Assembly: GCF_013839425.1 (NCBI RefSeq)
Contig: NZ_JACDNP010000001.1
Location: forward strand, 372,001-436,000
Length of the DNA: 64,000 nucleotides
From: Halorhabdus salina
GTDB lineage: Archaea; Halobacteriota; Halobacteria; Halobacteriales; Haloarculaceae
Direction of reading: 5' to 3'
Of the stretch, positions 10,301 through 17,551 are shown piece by piece (position 1 is the stretch's first letter; each line of letters begins with the position of its first letter). The position numbers and the translations under genes were made by a program. The notes beneath the pieces were generated by a model. The model was given only the letters and a program-made list of their open reading frames with translations, was not told where the DNA came from and did not search any database.

Positions 10301-10984
10301 TGGGCTGGTCTCTCGATCGAGTTGCTCGAGGGCCACGAGTGCCTGGTTGGTGGCGATACCGTACGTCCGGACGGCCTTGGCGGTCGTGCGGATACATTTC
10401 TCGCTCTCGCTGTTGGCCGCTCGCTCGCGCAAGCGCTCGGCACGGTCGAGTTGTCGCCGGGCGTTGTCGAGATGGCTCTGGACACTCTGCTGGGTCCCGT
10501 GGCCGAGTTGCTCCTCAGTCTTAGCGAGAGTGTCTTCGGCGTCTTCGATCACTTGCCGAGCGGAGGCATTGTCTGCCCGGACGACCATTCGGGCGATACG
10601 CTGGACGGGCTCGCTCTCGTCGCTGTCATCGAACGCTGCCAGGGCACGCACCGCGTTGGCGTCGGCGATGAACGCCTGCTGGTCGTCGACCCGGACGGGG
10701 CCGATGTAATGGGCGAACGATTCGTTCAAACGGTCAATCGCCCGCGCTTTGGCGGACTCCTGCCGACCGCTGTCTGCCGAGAGGTTCTCGATCGCCTGGA
10801 TCGCCTGTCCCTTCAGCAGGACCGGTGGGCCCTCAGCGGGCGCCTGGCCGTCGACTGGCGCGGTGTTGCCAGCAGTCCCAGCACTCGGCCCGGGCGAAAT
10901 CGCCCCGGCGGGCACACTCGCCATGACCATCATTATTGCCGCTACGATCGCGAACAGTCCCGTCACGTCCCCACCATCGGACAT
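7397..10984 (-). CDS. Large secreted VWA / thrombospondin type 3 repeat protein
   Basis: About 1195 residues, read from the ATG at 10982-10984; an in-frame TTG four codons upstream is a weaker start. Domains in order: Sec-type signal peptide (about 1-30); a charged helical region (about 50-230); a beta-rich domain (about 235-310); a lysine/glutamine linker (about 315-346); a run of TSP3-type DxDxDG repeats (about 370-550); a beta domain (about 555-680); a VWA domain whose MIDAS is DSSGS near residue 698, continuing through LLTDGQGSGE and YTIGFGNANG; more TSP3 repeats (about 870-970); and a C-terminal beta domain. Expected role: calcium-stabilised adhesion or surface scaffold. It has no obvious PGF-CTERM anchor. 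It heads an apparent operon with the 60-aa ORF and FG-GAP lipoprotein. The 5' third is GC-rich while the rest is visibly lower in GC, as if the gene were a mosaic. Confidence 0.85.
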   Translation of the reverse strand: MSDGGDVTGLFAIVAAIMMVMASVPAGAISPGPSAGTAGNTAPVDGQAPAEGPPVLLKGQAIQAIENLSADSGRQESAKARAIDRLNESFAHYIGPVRVDDQQAFIADANAVRALAAFDDSDESEPVQRIARMVVRADNASARQVIEDAEDTLAKTEEQLGHGTQQSVQSHLDNARRQLDRAERLRERAANSESEKCIRTTAKAVRTYGIATNQALVALEQLDRETSPTVTLTRRADPIRNGSMTAQYTLVGRVVDPTGLDGVNLTATINDDQTVPIRLRGGYANASFATTINLTERVNTIDVTVVERSDTQSKRGNGKRKQKGKDKQKKKNKQKDKQKNKDKPKQSGNAGDQSGQGQKTQTSAVVLKLDGDGLPDTYEENVTKTDPLDPDSDSTLVSGDQGGDGIIDSEHDFDGDSVDNRIEYWFGTDPLSPDTDGDGLEDGFEIRYSETSPQQSDSDDDGVIDAEEDPDGDGVVNQREQKLGTDPHRADSDSDQLSDSREQELGTNATDPDTDADGLEDGVEPEFGTDPLDPDTDDDGVLDGNETYTTNSNNESLGVSVRVTATGSTGKSLTIKENTEARFNNAFASNLTAAPVVDLDTDESIENATVSISYDESALSVNESELVGVRYNESIQGFEPLPTTIDEANDTVHARTDHFSTFTVFKVPNWQTMLRAQEPSNGGQGDPDTAEIDVMLVIDSSGSMSWNDPQEFRKAAAKEFVGALIEGDRAGVVDFDYDAAVPQKLTTDFGSVNVTIDSLDASGGTNIGAGLQRANDHFAANSNDSRSQYTILLTDGQGSGEISQANTAADRGTTIYTIGFGNANGDKLQQIADITSGGYSSVDDASDLPDVFSRVAEDIEPTHSGDDGFSDSLENNGIPISPFMVGDLDNAEANLSANNIAVVHTNPEQNDTDGDTLHDDEEIGSEIDRTIEFFGNEYDIRYYTVKSDPTDPNSDDTGLNDSEEVEKGSDPMEEETLAAGYTLPVLTRTSTPKNQPTTVNTLIHEEEDWTRNPNYKGITDDHLVLVPDEVETKASGDVQEIKFPVIVSYNPNDGAMDYLENTDSQATFRLLDRKPAGIMKTPKNEILEGPKSITLEPGETKELEYRIAAKHTAGFGLKNLINLKRFKFRVEELDSTPFYRPAKDNSNGVFNTETGYNYAGAPILESTQIMLNDVNQILSTGFSVAGSTNAGMMVV

Positions 10985-11015
10985 AATTGCCGGCAATACG
11001 TGGCAATTAAATATG
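10985..11015 (-). promoter_or_regulatory. TATA box and inverted repeat upstream of the VWA/TSP3 gene
   Basis: On the minus strand an AT-rich box (TATTTAA, 11009-11015) lies 25-31 bases before the ATG, the spacing expected for a leaderless haloarchaeal transcript. Between box and start lies an inverted repeat with 7-bp arms AATTGCC (10985-10991) and GGCAATT (11002-11008). The left arm overlaps a TTGCCGGCAA palindrome (10987-10996). The position suggests an operator, but no regulator is identified. Confidence 0.5.
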
Positions 11016-11159
11016 TCTTACTATACGAAAGATTCAGTGACTGTTTCCAAAGCGCTGCCCCGGGCCAACAGCCCTCGCCCAGGCGATCACCCGCACCGCC
11101 GGCCGGTCGCCGTCGCCGGCGACCAACCGTTTTTCACGCCCCCGCCCGTCACCGCCCCC

Positions 11160-12035
11160 ATGCACAACGTGGACGCCGCGGGCCTGGGAATCGGCGACGC
11201 CCACCCACCCCGGATCATGGGTGTACTCAACGTCAGCCAGGAATCGCCGTACAAACCCAGCGTCTTCGACGACGCGGGCGAGGCCGCCGCCTACGTCGAG
11301 GACATGATCGAGGAGGGGGCCGATATCATCGACGTCGGCCTCGAATCGGCCAACAAACGCCTGGACGTGCTCTCCGCGGAGGAAGAACGCGAGCGTCTCG
11401 ATACGGCGATCGAAACGATCGAATCCGTCGATGGCGAGGCCGTCTTCTCCATCGAGACTCGATACAGCGAGGTCGCCGACGAAGCACTCGCCCGCGGGTT
11501 CGACATGGTCAACGACATCTGTGGCTTTGCCGATCCCGAGATGCCGGACGTTACTGAAGCACACGCCGCCGCCGTCGTGAAGATGGCCAGCCCGCCCGAC
11601 CTCGAACGGCCGGGTGCGGTCAGGGAGACGGACTGGACGAACCGCTGCGAGGAGGAGTGGGCAGCCGACGCCGACTACGTTGATCAGGTCTACGAAGCGC
11701 TCACGCAGAACGGCTTCACCGAGAAAACGATCGTCGATCCGGCCTTTGGCGGCTGGAGCGAGCACCAGACCATCGAAGACGATCGGGAGACGTTCCGGCG
11801 ACTCGGTGAATTCCGGGGCCTGGACCGGCCGATGCTCGTCTCGATCAACCGCAAGAACTTCCTCCGGGAGATTGCGGGCCGCTCGACCGAGGAGGCGTTG
11901 CCGGTCAGCCTCGCGGCGACGGCACTGGCCGTCGAGCGTGGCGCGGACGTGATCCGCACCCACGACGTGAGCGAAACTCGGGATGCAGCGCTCGTCGGCC
12001 ACGAACTGGGCGACAGCCCCCAGGAGTACGCGTAA
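11160..12035 (+). CDS. Dihydropteroate synthase family protein (FolP-like)
   Basis: A 291-residue TIM-barrel protein of the pterin-binding family. RIMGVLNVSQES near residue 17 corresponds to the family LNVTPDS motif, GADIIDVGLESAN near 52 to IDVGGEST, and MVNDICGFADPEM near 116 to INDVSG. The end of the barrel has GADVIRTHDVSETRDA (usual RVHDV). Several normally conserved catalytic residues are replaced, so the substrate may not be the usual pterin diphosphate plus p-aminobenzoate. It is followed by mptE with a one-base overlap, which places it in haloarchaeal folate or pterin synthesis. The ATG at 11160 excludes a non-coding-like extension that overlaps the divergent VWA gene. Confidence 0.8.
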   Translation: MHNVDAAGLGIGDAHPPRIMGVLNVSQESPYKPSVFDDAGEAAAYVEDMIEEGADIIDVGLESANKRLDVLSAEEERERLDTAIETIESVDGEAVFSIETRYSEVADEALARGFDMVNDICGFADPEMPDVTEAHAAAVVKMASPPDLERPGAVRETDWTNRCEEEWAADADYVDQVYEALTQNGFTEKTIVDPAFGGWSEHQTIEDDRETFRRLGEFRGLDRPMLVSINRKNFLREIAGRSTEEALPVSLAATALAVERGADVIRTHDVSETRDAALVGHELGDSPQEYA

Positions 12036-12733
12036 TGGACTTTTCGACCTGGGAACCGGTCTACGAGGCGATCCTCGCGGACTTTGGCTACGATCGCCCA
12101 GCCGACGAACGGGCGCGAGACCTGCTGGCGTCACTCGTTGCGGACGCGCCGACCGACCCCTACGACCCAGCACCCGACATGTTCGCCGGACAGACAGTGG
12201 CTATCGCCGGGGCTGGGCCGTCGCTTTCGACGGAACTCGAACCGATCGAATCGGCGGATGCCGTCATCGCTGCCTCGACGGCCGCCGATCAACTACTCGA
12301 GGTGGGCGTGTCCCCCGATATCGTCGTGACGGACCTTGACAAACACTCCGAGACAGTGCGGGAGTTGACAAGGTCTGGGATTCCTGTTGCCGTCCACGCC
12401 CACGGCGACAATATCGCCGCCGTCAAAGAGTCCGTCCCCACGTTCGACCTGGCGTGGGTGCTGCCGACAACCCAGGCCGAACCGGTCGATCCAGTCCGGA
12501 ATTTCGGCGGCTTTACTGACGGCGATCGGGCCGCATTTCTCGCCGACGCACTCGGGGCCGACCGGCTCGTCTTTCCGGGGTGGGACTTCGACGATAGGAC
12601 GGTCGGGATCGAAAAAGAGCGGAAGCTCGAGTGGGCCGAGCGATTGCTACACTGGCTCGAAGGCCGTCGCGACGAGAACTTCGATGTGCTCGATGGGAGA
12701 CGCGACAGCAGCGAGCCGATCGAGCAGCAATGA
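12035..12733 (+). CDS. mptE: 6-hydroxymethyl-7,8-dihydropterin pyrophosphokinase, MptE type
   Basis: A 232-residue protein of the archaeal MptE (DUF115) family, which transfers pyrophosphate from ATP to 6-hydroxymethyl-dihydropterin in archaea that lack bacterial FolK. Visible features are the glycine-rich GAGPSL near residue 58, SADAVIAAS near 70, DIVVTDLDKH near 95 and a C-terminal FPGWDFDD. It is coupled to the FolP-like gene through a TAATG overlap, making the two steps of pteroate formation one unit. The C-terminus is followed by a convergent membrane-protein gene. Confidence 0.85.
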   Translation: MDFSTWEPVYEAILADFGYDRPADERARDLLASLVADAPTDPYDPAPDMFAGQTVAIAGAGPSLSTELEPIESADAVIAASTAADQLLEVGVSPDIVVTDLDKHSETVRELTRSGIPVAVHAHGDNIAAVKESVPTFDLAWVLPTTQAEPVDPVRNFGGFTDGDRAAFLADALGADRLVFPGWDFDDRTVGIEKERKLEWAERLLHWLEGRRDENFDVLDGRRDSSEPIEQQ

Positions 12734-12785
12734 AGAGCGGCCACGTGGATACCACTCCGGCCACACTCCGATCAGACCGGGGACG

Positions 12786-13472
12786 TCACTCGCGGTCAAT
12801 CATGAGTCCACCCAGCGCACCGAGTGTCCCGAGGACAAACGGATAAGCAACGCAGAGGACGACCGTCTGAATGCGATCCGGGGCGAACGTCGCGATACCG
12901 TTGCCGGTCGATCGTGCGATCAGGAACGTCCCGACCAGCGCGACGGCGACGTAGCCCAACGCCATGGCCGCTCCGGTCAGGCCGGCATCGACGTACTCGT
13001 CCACATCTGAACGGACAACCGCCTGGAAGAGACCGCCGATAACCAACACGGAAACGACCGGAATCGAGAGATACACTACGATTGGGACGGCTGGTTCGGT
13101 CGCTTCCAGAACGAAATTGAACCGCCGCCCACCGGGGATGGTGACGTCCGCCGGCGCGGAAATGAGCCCATCGACGAACTGAGAGTTGTAGAAAATGTAC
13201 GCGATCTGATCGAACCGTCCCGACAGCGACTGGGCGTCGATCGACGGTGGGCCAACGAAGAACAACGCGGCCATGAGCAGATAGCCAACCACGAACGACA
13301 GCGCCCCAGTAAGGATCCCTCTCCCCCACGAGAACGATCGTAACGGAGCAAGTCGCTCTTCGTCCAGAACGTCATCGACCGCTATCGACTGCGAGCCGGA
13401 CTCGTCGGTGGAATCGTTTCGCGACACACCCACACACTCATCGAAGACCGTCAAAAAACCTCCGGCCCTCAC
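12786..13472 (-). CDS. Haloarchaeal integral membrane protein, 228 aa
   Basis: Contains about five hydrophobic segments: GILTGALSFVVGYLLMAALF near residue 52, VPIVVYLSIPVVSVLVIGGL near 128, then two more before the C-terminal VLCVAYPFVLGTLGALGGLM. An acidic cytoplasmic N-terminus precedes them. The GTG at 13470-13472 overlaps the msrB stop (GTGA), supporting coupled translation. An internal GTG about 16 codons later (VSRNDS) is an alternative start. I do not recognise a function. Confidence 0.7.
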   Translation of the reverse strand: MRAGGFLTVFDECVGVSRNDSTDESGSQSIAVDDVLDEERLAPLRSFSWGRGILTGALSFVVGYLLMAALFFVGPPSIDAQSLSGRFDQIAYIFYNSQFVDGLISAPADVTIPGGRRFNFVLEATEPAVPIVVYLSIPVVSVLVIGGLFQAVVRSDVDEYVDAGLTGAAMALGYVAVALVGTFLIARSTGNGIATFAPDRIQTVVLCVAYPFVLGTLGALGGLMIDRE

Positions 13473-13888
13473 TCCTCGCCGGATTCGAAGTCCAATGCCG
13501 CCGAGTTGATACAGTAGCGCTTGCCAGTCGGATCCGGTCCGTCATCGAAGACGTGGCCCAGGTGGCCACCGCACTCGCCACAGAGCACTTCCGTTCGTTC
13601 CATCCCATGACGAGTATCGACCTCCGTTTCGACGTTGCCCTCCTCGACCACATCGGTGAAACTCGGCCAGCCGTGGCCGGAATCGAACTGCGAGTCGGTG
13701 TCGAACAGTGCCGTGCCACAGCCGGCACAGCGGAAGACGCCGTCGTCGTCGACGTCAAGGTACTCGCCAGTGAACTTCGGTTCGGTGCCGCGTTCCCGGA
13801 GGATGTGGTACTCTTCTTCGGTCAGGATCTCCTGCCACTCCTCGTCTGACGCCGGGACGTCACTCGATTCTGTCGTCGATTCGTCCAT
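13469..13888 (-). CDS. msrB: Peptide methionine (R)-S-oxide reductase
   Basis: A 139-residue MsrB that reduces methionine-R-sulfoxide in oxidised proteins. The two zinc-binding CxxC pairs are present (CAGC near residue 54, CGEC near 102). The core SGHGWPSF and the catalytic cysteine in RYCINSAAL near residue 126 are also present. Length and domain order are typical, with a short acidic N-terminal extension. It lies downstream of uvrC on the same strand (42 bases), and its stop overlaps the start of the membrane-protein gene. Confidence 0.95.
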   Translation of the reverse strand: MDESTTESSDVPASDEEWQEILTEEEYHILRERGTEPKFTGEYLDVDDDGVFRCAGCGTALFDTDSQFDSGHGWPSFTDVVEEGNVETEVDTRHGMERTEVLCGECGGHLGHVFDDGPDPTGKRYCINSAALDFESGEE

Positions 13889-13930
13889 AGTTACACCACG
13901 GCCTCCGTCGGTAAATGTCCACGGGAGTTG

Positions 13931-15712
13931 CTACAATTGCCGGCGGATCGTCGCCGCCGTCTCCGATCCCACACCGGGCACATCACGGAGCTCCTTCTCT
14001 GAGGCGTCGCGAATCCCCTCGACGCTGCCAAACCGTCTAAGAAGACGGGTCCGCAGTTCGGGGCCGACCCCCGGCACGCCGTCGAGTGCCGTCGAAACCT
14101 CGTCGCGAATGGTCTCGTGATACTGGACGGCAAACCGATGGGCCTCGTCACGGACGCGCTGGAGGAGCCGCAACTGCGGTGCATCGTCGTCCCACTCGAC
14201 GGTGCGTTCGGGTGTGATCACGCGCTCGTCGGCCTTCGCCAGCGCAATAGCGGGAACGTCCCACCCTGCACTCTCCAACGCTTTGCGGGCCGCAGCCAGT
14301 TGTCCCTCCCCGCCGTCGATCAGTAAGAGATCGGGGTCCGATCTGTCGTCGCGACCGTCGACGGCCCGTTCAGCCCGCCAGGCGAGGAGTTCCTGCATTG
14401 CCGCGTAATCGTCGTTGCCCTCGGTGAGGTTTCGGCGGCGGTAGTCGGGTTTCTCGGGTGCTCCGTCGAGAAAGCAGACGTCGCTGCCGACGACGCCCGA
14501 GCCGCCAGTGTGGCTGACGTCGAAGCCTTCGATCCTGTCGGCCGCATCCAATTCGAGCGCCTCGGCCAGCGCTGCCGTCCCGTCCCGCGTGCCAGCGTTT
14601 CGTCGGGCGTTCTTCAGCGCGAGGTCGACCAGAGTCGCTTCCCGACCGGCACCCGGAACAGTCACGTCGACGCCAGCGTCGGCCAGCCACGTCTGGACCT
14701 CTCCGTCGGTGAGTCGGTCCGAGAGGAGTATCCGATCTGGCAATTCGCGTTCGGCGTAGTACTGGGGAACGAAGGCAGCAAGCACGTCGCCGCCGCGGCT
14801 GTCGGCAGGCGTCTCGACTTCGTGGCGCTCGCGATCGACCAGCGAGCCCTCAGCGCTGTGCAAGCGGGCGACAGTCGCCGACTCGCCTTCGAGGGCAACT
14901 GCGAGGACGTCCGTCCGCAGGCTCTCGTCCCGTACGACCGCACCGCCGGTCCCCTCGTGGAACGATTCGACGACCGAGAGGCGATCCCGGAGGTTCGCCG
15001 CCCGTTCGAAGGCCGCGCTCTCGGCGGCCCGGTCCATCTCCTCGCGGATCGGCTCGGCCAGGACGCCCGTTTCGCCCCCGAAAAAGCGGCGGATTGCCTC
15101 GACGTCGGCGCGATAGGACTCGCCGTCGATCTCGCCCGTACAGGGGGCCGAACAGAGACCGATGTCGTAGTCGAGACAGGGGCGATCCCGCCCGGCGTAC
15201 TTGTGATCCGAACAGCCCCGCAGTCTGTACGTCTCGCGGATCGCCTTGAGGACCGTTTCGAGGTGCCCTTTGTCGGTGAACGGGCCGAAGACGTCTGCGC
15301 CCTCGGCAGGATCGCGAGTGATCTCGATCCGCGGTGCCGGGTGGTCGGTCAGTTGCACCAGGGGGTAGGACTTGTCGTCGCGCAAGCGGACGTTGTACCT
15401 GGGCTGGTGGCGCTTGATCAGGTTCGCCTCTAAGAGCAGCGCCTGGGTCTCCGTGTCAGTGACGACGACGTCGATGTCGACAGCGCGCTCGACCATCTGC
15501 CGGATGCGCTGGTTCCGGGGCCCGGTCGGAGCGGCGCTGGGTTCGGACGCCTTGGAGCCGTCGTCGCCCGGGTCGGCGTACGATCGGACGCGATCCCGGA
15601 CGGAAACGGCCTTGCCGACGTAGAGGACAGTCTCGTCGGCTGCTTCGAACTGGTAGATACCAGGCTTGGCCGGGAGATCGGCGGCCAGGTCACGGACTGC
15701 CTCAGCGTCCAT
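13931..15712 (-). CDS. uvrC: UvrABC excinuclease subunit C
   Basis: A 593-residue UvrC that makes both incisions flanking bulky DNA damage with UvrA and UvrB. The GIY-YIG nuclease opens the protein ([20 protein letters not shown], about 14-33). A cysteine cluster [13 protein letters not shown] lies near residue 180, and a UVR-type segment around 205-240 is for UvrB contact. The RNase H-like second nuclease starts at [18 protein letters not shown] near 400. Two C-terminal helix-hairpin-helix motifs end the protein ([18 protein letters not shown] and [13 protein letters not shown]). Haloarchaea carry bacterial-type UvrABC. A small antisense reading frame over this gene is a shadow. Confidence 0.96.
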   Translation of the reverse strand: MDAEAVRDLAADLPAKPGIYQFEAADETVLYVGKAVSVRDRVRSYADPGDDGSKASEPSAAPTGPRNQRIRQMVERAVDIDVVVTDTETQALLLEANLIKRHQPRYNVRLRDDKSYPLVQLTDHPAPRIEITRDPAEGADVFGPFTDKGHLETVLKAIRETYRLRGCSDHKYAGRDRPCLDYDIGLCSAPCTGEIDGESYRADVEAIRRFFGGETGVLAEPIREEMDRAAESAAFERAANLRDRLSVVESFHEGTGGAVVRDESLRTDVLAVALEGESATVARLHSAEGSLVDRERHEVETPADSRGGDVLAAFVPQYYAERELPDRILLSDRLTDGEVQTWLADAGVDVTVPGAGREATLVDLALKNARRNAGTRDGTAALAEALELDAADRIEGFDVSHTGGSGVVGSDVCFLDGAPEKPDYRRRNLTEGNDDYAAMQELLAWRAERAVDGRDDRSDPDLLLIDGGEGQLAAARKALESAGWDVPAIALAKADERVITPERTVEWDDDAPQLRLLQRVRDEAHRFAVQYHETIRDEVSTALDGVPGVGPELRTRLLRRFGSVEGIRDASEKELRDVPGVGSETAATIRRQL

Positions 15713-15813
15713 TCACTGGTGGTTGTCGCTTGAGCGTGTTGAACGTAGCGTCCGCGGTCGCGATCACGCTCATAATCAGACCCAGCAAAAGCGAACAGGT
15801 CCGGCTGATGGGC

Positions 15814-16443
15814 TCACTCGAAGGGGTTCCAGGACTCCCCGAGAAACCCAGACGATCGCTCAGCTGGCACGCCGTCGGGCAAGATCGCCGTCCGGACACG
15901 TTCGACAGCGTCCTCGGCGTCCTCGGGGACGGCCACGTGGATGTCGTCGTCGCCGGCGACTTCGATGACGAGGTGGCGCTCGCGCGTCCAGGCGTACACG
16001 CCGAGGGGCACGATCGCAAAGACGAGCAACAGCGCGCCAAAGAGGCGCATGTAGTAATCGAGCTGGCCGATCAGCGAGATCATGCCTTCCACCATGCCCA
16101 GGACGTTCCCGATGCCGAGTTCCTGGGTGCCCCCACCAGTGAGTGAGATACCACCCATGATCGCACTGAAGTCGACGACCAGACCGATCCCCAGCAACAG
16201 GACGCCGTAGAGTCCAGCACGGACGCCCATCGCCAGGAAGTTCGATTCGGCTGTCGTCGTGATCGCCGCACCAGAGACGTTCGGTCGTTTGACCTCCCGG
16301 AAGTTCTTGCCCTCCAGTTGTGGCGTAAACGCCAGCACGCGGTGACTGGTCACGATCACGGCCGCGTCGCCGAGATCGACCCGTTCCTCGACGTCTTCGC
16401 CCTCGTAGAGCAGGTCCTCGACTCGATCACTCCAGGCGTCCAT
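15814..16443 (-). CDS. Membrane protein with PH-like domain, 209 aa
   Basis: The N-terminal 60 residues (ERVDLGDAAVIVTSHRVLAF) resemble the bPH-type beta domains seen in archaeal membrane proteins of this size. Two or three hydrophobic segments follow near residues 68-95 and 130-150. A soluble C-terminal part (HLVIEVAGDDDIHVAVPEDA) then completes the PH-like fold. It has its own upstream region of about 110 bases facing the divergent 86-aa gene. No function can be assigned. Confidence 0.7.
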   Translation of the reverse strand: MDAWSDRVEDLLYEGEDVEERVDLGDAAVIVTSHRVLAFTPQLEGKNFREVKRPNVSGAAITTTAESNFLAMGVRAGLYGVLLLGIGLVVDFSAIMGGISLTGGGTQELGIGNVLGMVEGMISLIGQLDYYMRLFGALLLVFAIVPLGVYAWTRERHLVIEVAGDDDIHVAVPEDAEDAVERVRTAILPDGVPAERSSGFLGESWNPFE

Positions 16444-16552
16444 CGAGTTGACGTACGCGACCGGATCTCAAGAAGCCTCGGGCCGACGCGCCGTCGGCCG
16501 AGGGTGACCGCGCGTCGGAGGATACAACCCGGCGGAACGGTAATAGAGGCGC

Positions 16553-16813
16553 ATGACCGAGGAGGTTCGGTGCTGGCTGGTCGAACGGGACTTCTACGAC
16601 GAAGACCTCGTGACGCTCGTGTACGCGACGCCGGATGGGCACCGTCACGTCACTCAGCAGCGCTCGACGGCACTACTGATGAAGGAAGCGGTCACCGCCG
16701 CGATCGACGTCGACCCCGATCGTCTGTCGGCCGTCGCCGAGGACGAACGCGAACGATACGCCCGGGAAGCCGAGCGAATGGCCGGCTCACACGATCCCGA
16801 CGAAGTCGTGTAG
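16553..16813 (+). CDS. Small conserved haloarchaeal protein, 86 aa
   Basis: An acidic soluble protein, MTEEVRCWLVERDFYDEDLV, with an N-terminal beta-rich half and a charged helical C-terminal half (DERERYAREAERMAG). It begins at an ATG and is the first of three small plus-strand genes ahead of the ABC exporter cluster. I recognise the type as a small haloarchaea-specific family without known function. Confidence 0.7.
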   Translation: MTEEVRCWLVERDFYDEDLVTLVYATPDGHRHVTQQRSTALLMKEAVTAAIDVDPDRLSAVAEDERERYAREAERMAGSHDPDEVV

Positions 16814-16904
16814 TTCGCTGCCAGCGATGGCGGCCTCACAGGTAGCTCAAAGACTCGTTTGACCGTCCGTGAGTTTTTGGGGGATGCCGATCGAGGCTGT
16901 GAAT

Positions 16905-17174
16905 ATGCCCTCCAATTGGTCCGTCCGATTGCCTGCCGGGGCGATGGGAATCTCGCCCGGACAGATGCTGCTTGGCATCGCGTTCTGGGGTGCGATTGCG
17001 CTCCCGATCGGGTACCTGCCGTTGCTGGCGCTTGGCGAACTCTCGGCGAGCCAGGCCGGCGCGGTGATCGCCGTCAACGTCGCGTGTCTCGTGGTCGGCC
17101 ATCGATACGATCCCGGCGGTGGCGTGTGGTCGCCGTCGTGGGAGCGGCTGTTCCCGGAGGAGAGGTTTCAATGA
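16905..17174 (+). CDS. Small membrane protein, 89 aa
   Basis: Two hydrophobic stretches (ISPGQMLLGIAFWGAIALPI and LSASQAGAVIAVNVACLVVG), with a short cytoplasmic tail ending PEERFQ. The start at MPSNW (16905) follows a GAGG-like SD. In-frame alternatives are the ATG at 16884 and the GTG at 16869. Its stop overlaps the next ATG by four bases, so it is coupled to the DUF7123-like gene. Function unknown. Confidence 0.6.
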   Translation: MPSNWSVRLPAGAMGISPGQMLLGIAFWGAIALPIGYLPLLALGELSASQAGAVIAVNVACLVVGHRYDPGGGVWSPSWERLFPEERFQ

Positions 17175-17410
17175 GCGCGACAACAGAGACTGCCAGTGAC
17201 AGCAAGCGGCGGCGCTTCCGAGAGTACCTCCGCGAGCGGACGGCCGACGGGGAGTGCTATCTCAAGAGTAAATTCGTCGCCGAGGATCTGGACCTCTCGA
17301 CGCGGGAGATCGGGCAACTGTTCGCCGATCTTCGCGAGAACGCCACCGACCTGAACGTCGAACGCTGGGCGTACTCAAACGCGACGACCTGGCGAGTCAG
17401 CCGAGCGTGA
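17171..17410 (+). CDS. DUF7123-like small winged-helix-type protein, 79 aa
   Basis: Starts MSATTETASDSKRRRFREYL. It has a predicted helix-turn-helix-like stretch (VAEDLDLSTREIGQLFADLR, about 34-53) and ends RWAYSNATTWRVSRA. This layout matches the small haloarchaeal family I know as DUF7123, which looks like a winged-helix DNA-binding domain. The ATGA overlap with the membrane protein upstream suggests joint expression. A longer in-frame extension upstream reads as non-coding and was rejected. Confidence 0.75.
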   Translation: MSATTETASDSKRRRFREYLRERTADGECYLKSKFVAEDLDLSTREIGQLFADLRENATDLNVERWAYSNATTWRVSRA

Positions 17411-17488
17411 CTGGGAATGGCCCCGTCCGCCCATTCGATTCCCAGCGCCTAAATCGATAGTATGGTGAACCTGTGTCAGGGCACACTG

Positions 17489-17523
17489 GACTTCAGCCGG
17501 TGAAGTCGACCGACTATTTATAA
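17489..17523 (+). promoter_or_regulatory. Promoter with upstream dyad for the ABC exporter operon
   Basis: A clear TATA box (TATTTATAA, 17515-17523) lies about 30 bases before the ATG at 17552, so the transcript has a very short leader. Eight bases upstream of the box sits a perfect inverted repeat: GACTTCA (17489-17495), a 5-base spacer, TGAAGTC (17501-17507). A dyad just upstream of the BRE/TATA position could bind an activator. Seen directly; the role is inferred. Confidence 0.6.
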
Positions 17524-17551
17524 GATATGTGGAGGAGTAAGGACGGTCGCT

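Noticed and set aside
14510..15433. Long antisense frame over uvrC
   Set aside because: Shadow of uvrC; the uvrC motifs are complete on the other strand.
15702..15773. 23-codon frame overlapping the uvrC start
   Set aside because: Low information, no SD and no sign of selection; likely chance.
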